Shown: piece after piece, positions 5,749-8,979 of the stretch
How the letters are laid out: each line of letters opens with the position of its first letter
Position numbering within the stretch: the stretch's first letter is position 1
NCBI GenBank assembly: GCA_937880335.1
Contig: CALFLJ010000076.1
Location: 1 to 8,979 of the forward strand
Source: an uncultured Succinatimonas sp.
GTDB lineage: Bacteria; Pseudomonadota; Gammaproteobacteria; Enterobacterales; Succinivibrionaceae
Length of the DNA stretch: 8,979 nucleotides
Direction of reading: 5' to 3'
Program-made: the position numbers and the translations under genes
Notes under the pieces: model-generated
Database searches by the model: none
What the model saw: only the letters and a program-made list of their open reading frames with translations
Told to the model about the DNA's origin: nothing

Positions 5749-6879
5749 ATGAGTTTTTTTGATGAGATCTCAAAGCTTGATATTGATAAATTTGAAGCTT
5801 TAGTTGATAGTCGCACTGACTCTGATGTAGAGAGAGCAATAGCCAAAGAAGGAAAACATACTTTAGAGGATTTTGCTGCCTTAATTTCAGAAAATGCCCG
5901 CAAACATTATTTAGATGTTATGGTTCAAAAGTCCATGCAGTTGACTCGCAAACGTTTTGGTCGCTGCCTTAACATGTACTTACCATTATATTTAAGTAAT
6001 TTATGTTCAAATAAGTGTACATATTGTGGTTTCTCAGTATTAAATAAATTCAAGCGCGTAGTGTTGACCATGCAAGAGGTTGAAGAAGAATTAGTCGCTA
6101 TGAATGAGCTTGGTTACTACAATATACTTTTAGTATCAGGTGAGAATGAACACCGTTGTGGTATGCCTTATTTTAGAGAGGTTTTACCTATTACCCGTAA
6201 GCATGCTACATATTTGCAGATGGAAGTTCAGCCATTAGGTACAGAGGATTATGCTGAACTTAAAACCTTAGGTTTAGATGCTGTATCTGTTTATCAGGAA
6301 ACATACCACCCTGAAACCTATAAAGCTTGCCATTTAGGTGGAAAAAAAGCTGATATGCGTTGGCGTATGGAAACCCCTGATAGATTAGGTCAGGCTGGTA
6401 TTGATAAAGTTGGTATGGGCGCGTTATTAGGCCTCTATTCATGGAAGACAGATCTTTGCGCTTTAGCTTTACATGTGCTCTATATGCGTGAGCACTATTG
6501 GCAGAGTAATCTTAGTATTTCGTTCCCTAGAATTAGACCTAATGCAGGAGGATTCCAACCCCATTCTCCTGTATCAGATGCTAAATTGTTGCAAATAATT
6601 TGTGCCTGGCGTATTTTTGATAATGAGCTTGACTTAACTATTTCAACTCGTGAAAGTGCTCAGTTCCGTGATTTACTTTTACCTGTAGGTATTACTGCAT
6701 ATTCAGCAGGTTCTTCAACAGAGCCTGGTGGATATGCTCACAAGGGTAAATATCTTGAACAATGGACTGTAAATGATGATCGTAGTGTGGATGAGGTTGT
6801 CAAAGTTATGCAAGAGCAAGGCTTTGAGGCTGTATTCCAAAACGCATCAACAACCTATTTTAAAAATATAGGAGCCTAA
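5749..6879 (+). CDS. thiH: ThiH, radical-SAM tyrosine lyase (2-iminoacetate synthase)
   Basis: ThiH splits tyrosine with a radical from S-adenosylmethionine, giving dehydroglycine (2-iminoacetate) for ThiG and p-cresol as by-product. Residues C86-x3-C90-x2-C93 (CSNKCTYC) form the 4Fe-4S binding motif, preceded by LPLYLSNL. Later conserved blocks include VSGENEH, YQETYHPETY, GMGALLGL, SISFPRIRPN and AGSSTEPGGY. The length of 376 residues equals the E. coli protein within a residue. GGGAG (5738-5742) overlaps the thiG stop and sits 6 bases before the ATG. It is the last gene of the operon. Use of ThiH instead of the oxygen-dependent ThiO suits a low-oxygen lifestyle, which is an inference. Confidence 0.98.
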   Translation: MSFFDEISKLDIDKFEALVDSRTDSDVERAIAKEGKHTLEDFAALISENARKHYLDVMVQKSMQLTRKRFGRCLNMYLPLYLSNLCSNKCTYCGFSVLNKFKRVVLTMQEVEEELVAMNELGYYNILLVSGENEHRCGMPYFREVLPITRKHATYLQMEVQPLGTEDYAELKTLGLDAVSVYQETYHPETYKACHLGGKKADMRWRMETPDRLGQAGIDKVGMGALLGLYSWKTDLCALALHVLYMREHYWQSNLSISFPRIRPNAGGFQPHSPVSDAKLLQIICAWRIFDNELDLTISTRESAQFRDLLLPVGITAYSAGSSTEPGGYAHKGKYLEQWTVNDDRSVDEVVKVMQEQGFEAVFQNASTTYFKNIGA

Positions 6880-6885
6880 ATTTTT

Positions 6886-6909
6886 TGTCCCTTACAAAAG
6901 TGGGGGACA
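6886..6909 (+). other. hairpin just downstream of thiH
   Basis: TGTCCC (6886-6891) pairs with GGGACA (6904-6909), extendable by two U-G pairs. A T-run precedes the stem but no T-tract immediately follows it on either strand, so it is a poor intrinsic terminator. It lies 7 bases after the thiH stop and may serve as a 3'-end stabiliser or pause site for the thi transcript. Confidence 0.45.
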
Positions 6910-6937
6910 TTATAGTCCTAATTATTTGTTTTTAAGT

Positions 6938-6981
6938 AAAAAAAGTCCTAGTAGAAGAACACAGAACTTAACTACTAGGAC
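6938..6981 (-). terminator. Rho-independent terminator after nagA
   Basis: Perfect 10-base arms, GTCCTAGTAG (6945-6954) and CTACTAGGAC (6972-6981), enclose a 17-base loop. Read on the minus strand the stem is followed at once by seven T (6944-6938), a standard intrinsic terminator 39 bases past the nagA stop. On the plus strand five T follow after a 4-base gap (6986-6990), so it may also weakly stop thi transcripts arriving from thiH. Confidence 0.88.
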
Positions 6982-7019
6982 AAACTTTTTGAGAGTATAG
7001 ATAAGTAATCTTAAAAAAA

Positions 7020-8153
7020 CTAGAGATTAAACTTTAACCACTTTCCTCTAAGTAATACAGCTTTAAGGTTTAGATCTTTATCTACTAAAAGCAGATCTGC
7101 TTTTTTGCCTTCCTCAATGCTTCCTGCTTTATCTAAAATACCTATTGAGCGTGCAGGGTTATAACTTGCGCATCTTACTGCATCCTCAAATGGAATATCC
7201 ATTTTTTGGACACATGTTTTCATGCAGTCAAAGAGGTTTGTAGCTGATCCTGCAATTGTCCCACTTTCAAGAGTTGCAAGGCGACCCTTTACAATGACTT
7301 TTTGCCCGCCTAACTCATATTCACCATCATTTAAACCTACAGCCATCATAGAATCTGAGATTAAAATCATACGTTCTTTTGAGAAAAGCTTAAAAGCAGC
7401 TCTTACTGCAGACGGATGGATGTGAATACCATCACATATGATCTCAGCATCACAGTCCTTTGCATCAGCACCAGCTGCAATAGGACCTGGGTCACGATGA
7501 TGTAAAGGTGGCATTGCATTGTATAAGTGTGTTATATGCTTTGCACCACATGCGATGGCTTCTTTAGCAGTTTCATAATTTGCTGTAGTATGAGCAATTG
7601 AACATAAAACCTCGCCTTTGAGATCTTTTATGGTTTGCATGGCTCCATCTACCTCAGGAGCAATGGCTACAAGTTTAATAAGACCGTTTGCAACTTTTTG
7701 TGCTCTTCTGAAAAATTCTGCAGAACTTGGGATTACAAAACGAGGGTTTTGTGCTCCTACTTTATTGTGGGAGACAAAAGGTCCTTCCATGTTAATTCCA
7801 ACAAGCTCAGCCTCACTGTCAGATGCCACAAAATCAGCACCTGCTTTGCAGGCTTTGTGAATATCTTCCTCTCCCATCGTCATAGTGGCAGGGCAGATAG
7901 AGGTGATACCACAAGATGCTTGGTAGGCTGCAATTTTTTTTATGGATGAAACTTCTCCATCCATAAAATCACAGCCTACGGAGCCGTGGAAGTGGATATC
8001 AACAAGACCTGGGATGGCGTAAAGGCCTTTTGCGTCAAAAATCTCGCTATCATTTTCATCTGCAGCTGTGGCAAATTTACCTTCTTTAATATAGAGATTT
8101 TTATCCTCAAAGATGAAATCTTTGGTAAAAACTTTTGCATTTTTTATCTGCAT
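7020..8153 (-). CDS. nagA: NagA, N-acetylglucosamine-6-phosphate deacetylase
   Basis: The enzyme removes acetate from GlcNAc-6-P to give GlcN-6-P, the substrate of NagB, in amino-sugar catabolism and peptidoglycan recycling. The 377-residue amidohydrolase has the metal motif H54-x-H56 in GLVDIHFHG, E123 in NMEGPF, H188 (AHTT), H209 in HLYNAMPPLHHRDPG, H244 and catalytic D267 in ISDSMM, then a GTIAGSATN segment near 298-306. The HxH motif matches the Bacillus-type dinuclear enzymes; E. coli NagA has Gln-x-Asn there. The start is fixed because two in-frame TAA codons lie 3 bases upstream of the ATG and the N-terminus fits the family. No Shine-Dalgarno lies at normal distance; the nearest strong one is 33 bases upstream (separate entry). 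It follows nagB in the same direction with a 93-base gap and is probably cotranscribed. Confidence 0.97.
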   Translation of the reverse strand: MQIKNAKVFTKDFIFEDKNLYIKEGKFATAADENDSEIFDAKGLYAIPGLVDIHFHGSVGCDFMDGEVSSIKKIAAYQASCGITSICPATMTMGEEDIHKACKAGADFVASDSEAELVGINMEGPFVSHNKVGAQNPRFVIPSSAEFFRRAQKVANGLIKLVAIAPEVDGAMQTIKDLKGEVLCSIAHTTANYETAKEAIACGAKHITHLYNAMPPLHHRDPGPIAAGADAKDCDAEIICDGIHIHPSAVRAAFKLFSKERMILISDSMMAVGLNDGEYELGGQKVIVKGRLATLESGTIAGSATNLFDCMKTCVQKMDIPFEDAVRCASYNPARSIGILDKAGSIEEGKKADLLLVDKDLNLKAVLLRGKWLKFNL

Positions 8154-8161
8154 AAATTATT

Positions 8162-8192
8162 AGGGCTTTCTATTTAAGTTTGCCCTCTCCTT
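8162..8192 (-). promoter_or_regulatory. displaced nagA Shine-Dalgarno with intervening hairpin
   Basis: On the minus strand AAGGAG (8192-8187) is followed directly by AGGGC (8186-8182), a 15-base AT-rich loop, and GCCCT (8166-8162), which form a 5-pair stem of four G-C and one A-U pairs. Eight bases then separate the stem from the nagA ATG. No ATG, GTG or TTG follows the AAGGAG at usable distance. Linear distance to nagA is 33 bases, but only 8 if the hairpin folds. The sequence is seen; the function is inferred. Confidence 0.45.
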
Positions 8193-8200
8193 TTAAATAT

Positions 8201-8222
8201 GGTGCCTTTTGCCATAGGCACC
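8201..8222 (-). other. intercistronic hairpin between nagB and nagA
   Basis: GGTGCC (8201-8206) and GGCACC (8217-8222) form a perfect 6-pair stem with a 10-base loop, 24 bases after the nagB stop. Reading with the nag genes, the stem is followed by ATATTTAAAAGG and not a T-tract, so it is unlikely to terminate efficiently. It may protect the nagB message or set the nagB/nagA ratio. A 13-codon reading frame (MAKGTIFKRRGQT, 8215-8174) begins in its loop. Confidence 0.5.
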
Positions 8223-8246
8223 TTCTGATTTATTTTTATTTAAAAG

Positions 8247-8979
8247 TTAGTCATGCTTGCGAATTAAAGATAATGCTTTTTCGTCAGCAACAATGGTTAC
8301 ATCCTGATGTAACTGTAAAACGGATGCAGGGACCTCAGGTGTTACCGGGCCAAAGAAGGACTTATATAATGCCTCTGCTTTATCTTCACCGTTTGCAATC
8401 AGTAAGATTTTACGAGCATGCATGATAGAGCGAATACCCATAGTATAAGCTTGGCGAGGAACATCATCAGCTGAAGCAAAGAAACGCTTGTTAGCCTCAA
8501 TGGTACTTTCTGTAAGATTTACGCAGTGGGTATTCTTTTCAAATGCAGAATTTGGCTCATTAAATCCTATATGACCATTACGACCTATACCTAAGAGTTG
8601 TAAATCAACGCCACCTAAGTCACTTATGACTTTTTCATAACGTGCGCACTCAGCTTTGTCATCAAGATTTTTTCCATCAGGAATATTGATATTATTTGGA
8701 TCAATATTTATATGATCAAAGAAGTTGTGATGCATAAAGTAAACATAACTTTGATCACTGGAAATATCTAAGCCTCGATATTCATCTAGATTTACGGATC
8801 TTACTTCGCTGAAGTCTAAATCACCTTTTTTGTACCATTCAATTAACTGTTTGTAAGTACCAATAGGACTTGATCCGGTGGCTAAACCTAAAACACAATT
8901 TGGCTTGATAATTACCTGAGCTGAGATGATATTTGCAGCTTTACGGCTTAAATCATTGTAATCTTTTTCTTCATAAATA
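8247..8979 (-). CDS. nagB: NagB, glucosamine-6-phosphate deaminase (5' end cut by window edge)
   Basis: NagB converts GlcN-6-P to fructose-6-P and ammonia, linking amino sugars to glycolysis. The reading frame runs from the right edge to the stop at 8247-8249, giving 243 visible residues. It begins about YEEKDYNDLSRKAANII, so only a handful of N-terminal residues are missing. Motifs in order: VLGLATGSSPIGTY (sugar-phosphate loop), VNLDEYRGL (catalytic Asp), YFMHHNFFDHI, LLGIGRNGHIGFNEP (catalytic His and Glu), TMGIRSIMHARKILL and ASVLQLHQDVTIV. RNGHIGFNEP and the short C-terminus are those of Bacillus-type NagB (about 240 residues). E. coli NagB has NDGHIAFNEP and is longer (266). An internal ATG at 8735 is not the start, because conserved sequence continues upstream of it. 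Any promoter lies outside the window. Confidence 0.97.
   Translation of the reverse strand, partial: IYEEKDYNDLSRKAANIISAQVIIKPNCVLGLATGSSPIGTYKQLIEWYKKGDLDFSEVRSVNLDEYRGLDISSDQSYVYFMHHNFFDHINIDPNNINIPDGKNLDDKAECARYEKVISDLGGVDLQLLGIGRNGHIGFNEPNSAFEKNTHCVNLTESTIEANKRFFASADDVPRQAYTMGIRSIMHARKILLIANGEDKAEALYKSFFGPVTPEVPASVLQLHQDVTIVADEKALSLIRKHD

Noticed and set aside
6914..6950. Repeated AGTCCTA (6914-6920 and 6944-6950) as a regulatory repeat
   Set aside because: It is only seven bases, in a short AT-rich convergent spacer, and the second copy is explained by the terminator stem.
7618..8177. Plus-strand open frames opposite nagA
   Set aside because: They mirror the well-supported NagA coding sequence and have no own ribosome binding sites or domain signals.
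8201..8222. GGTGCC/GGCACC hairpin as a terminator between nagB and nagA
   Set aside because: In the direction of the nag genes the stem is not followed by a T-tract. The T-rich side faces the plus strand, where no gene arrives. It is listed as an intercistronic hairpin instead.

Overview
The window reads as a chromosomal stretch of an AT-rich, Gram-negative, probably anaerobic or facultative gammaproteobacterium. Three things point there. A KDO-activating enzyme (KdsB) implies lipopolysaccharide. The ThiE half of the ThiDE fusion and ThiG/ThiH closely follow the enterobacterial sequence pattern as I remember it. The thiazole branch uses ThiH, the oxygen-independent tyrosine lyase, rather than the oxygen-requiring ThiO. 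A Succinivibrionaceae-like organism would fit, but that is inference and no 16S or other taxonomic marker is present.

Layout, left to right. Positions 1-272 are a leader containing a possible decayed minus-strand fragment and the kdsB promoter region. kdsB (273-1037, +) ends in a strong GC hairpin terminator. About 475 bases of very AT-rich DNA without an intact gene follow. A sigma70-type promoter (1549-1577) then fires almost directly into a TPP riboswitch (about 1585-1715), which heads a tight five-gene operon: thiC, thiDE (fusion), thiS, thiG, thiH (1711-6879, +). Gene junctions range from a 14-base overlap to a 10-base gap, so they look cotranscribed and translationally coupled. A convergent intergenic region (6880-7019) holds two hairpins, one of them a terminator for the opposite strand. 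On the minus strand lie nagA (7020-8153) and, upstream of it, nagB (8247 to the right edge, missing only its first few codons).

How the genes work together. ThiC makes the thiamine pyrimidine (HMP-P) from AIR, and the ThiD half phosphorylates it to HMP-PP. ThiS (sulfur carrier), ThiH (dehydroglycine from tyrosine) and ThiG (cyclisation with DXP) make the thiazole phosphate, and the ThiE half joins the two rings to thiamine phosphate. The product, as TPP, feeds back on the riboswitch. ThiF, which should activate ThiS, is absent from the cluster. NagA and NagB are the consecutive deacetylation and deamination/isomerisation steps that turn GlcNAc-6-P into fructose-6-P. Both carry motif variants typical of the Bacillus-type enzymes rather than the E. 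coli ones.

Most of the window is ordinary metabolism. The best non-routine signals are: a readable three-state pairing scheme in the riboswitch that would hide the thiC start codon; an apparently misplaced strong Shine-Dalgarno upstream of nagA that a small hairpin would bring to ideal spacing; the missing thiF; and active-site substitutions in the ThiE half and in KdsB. I did not find a clearly novel multi-gene system.
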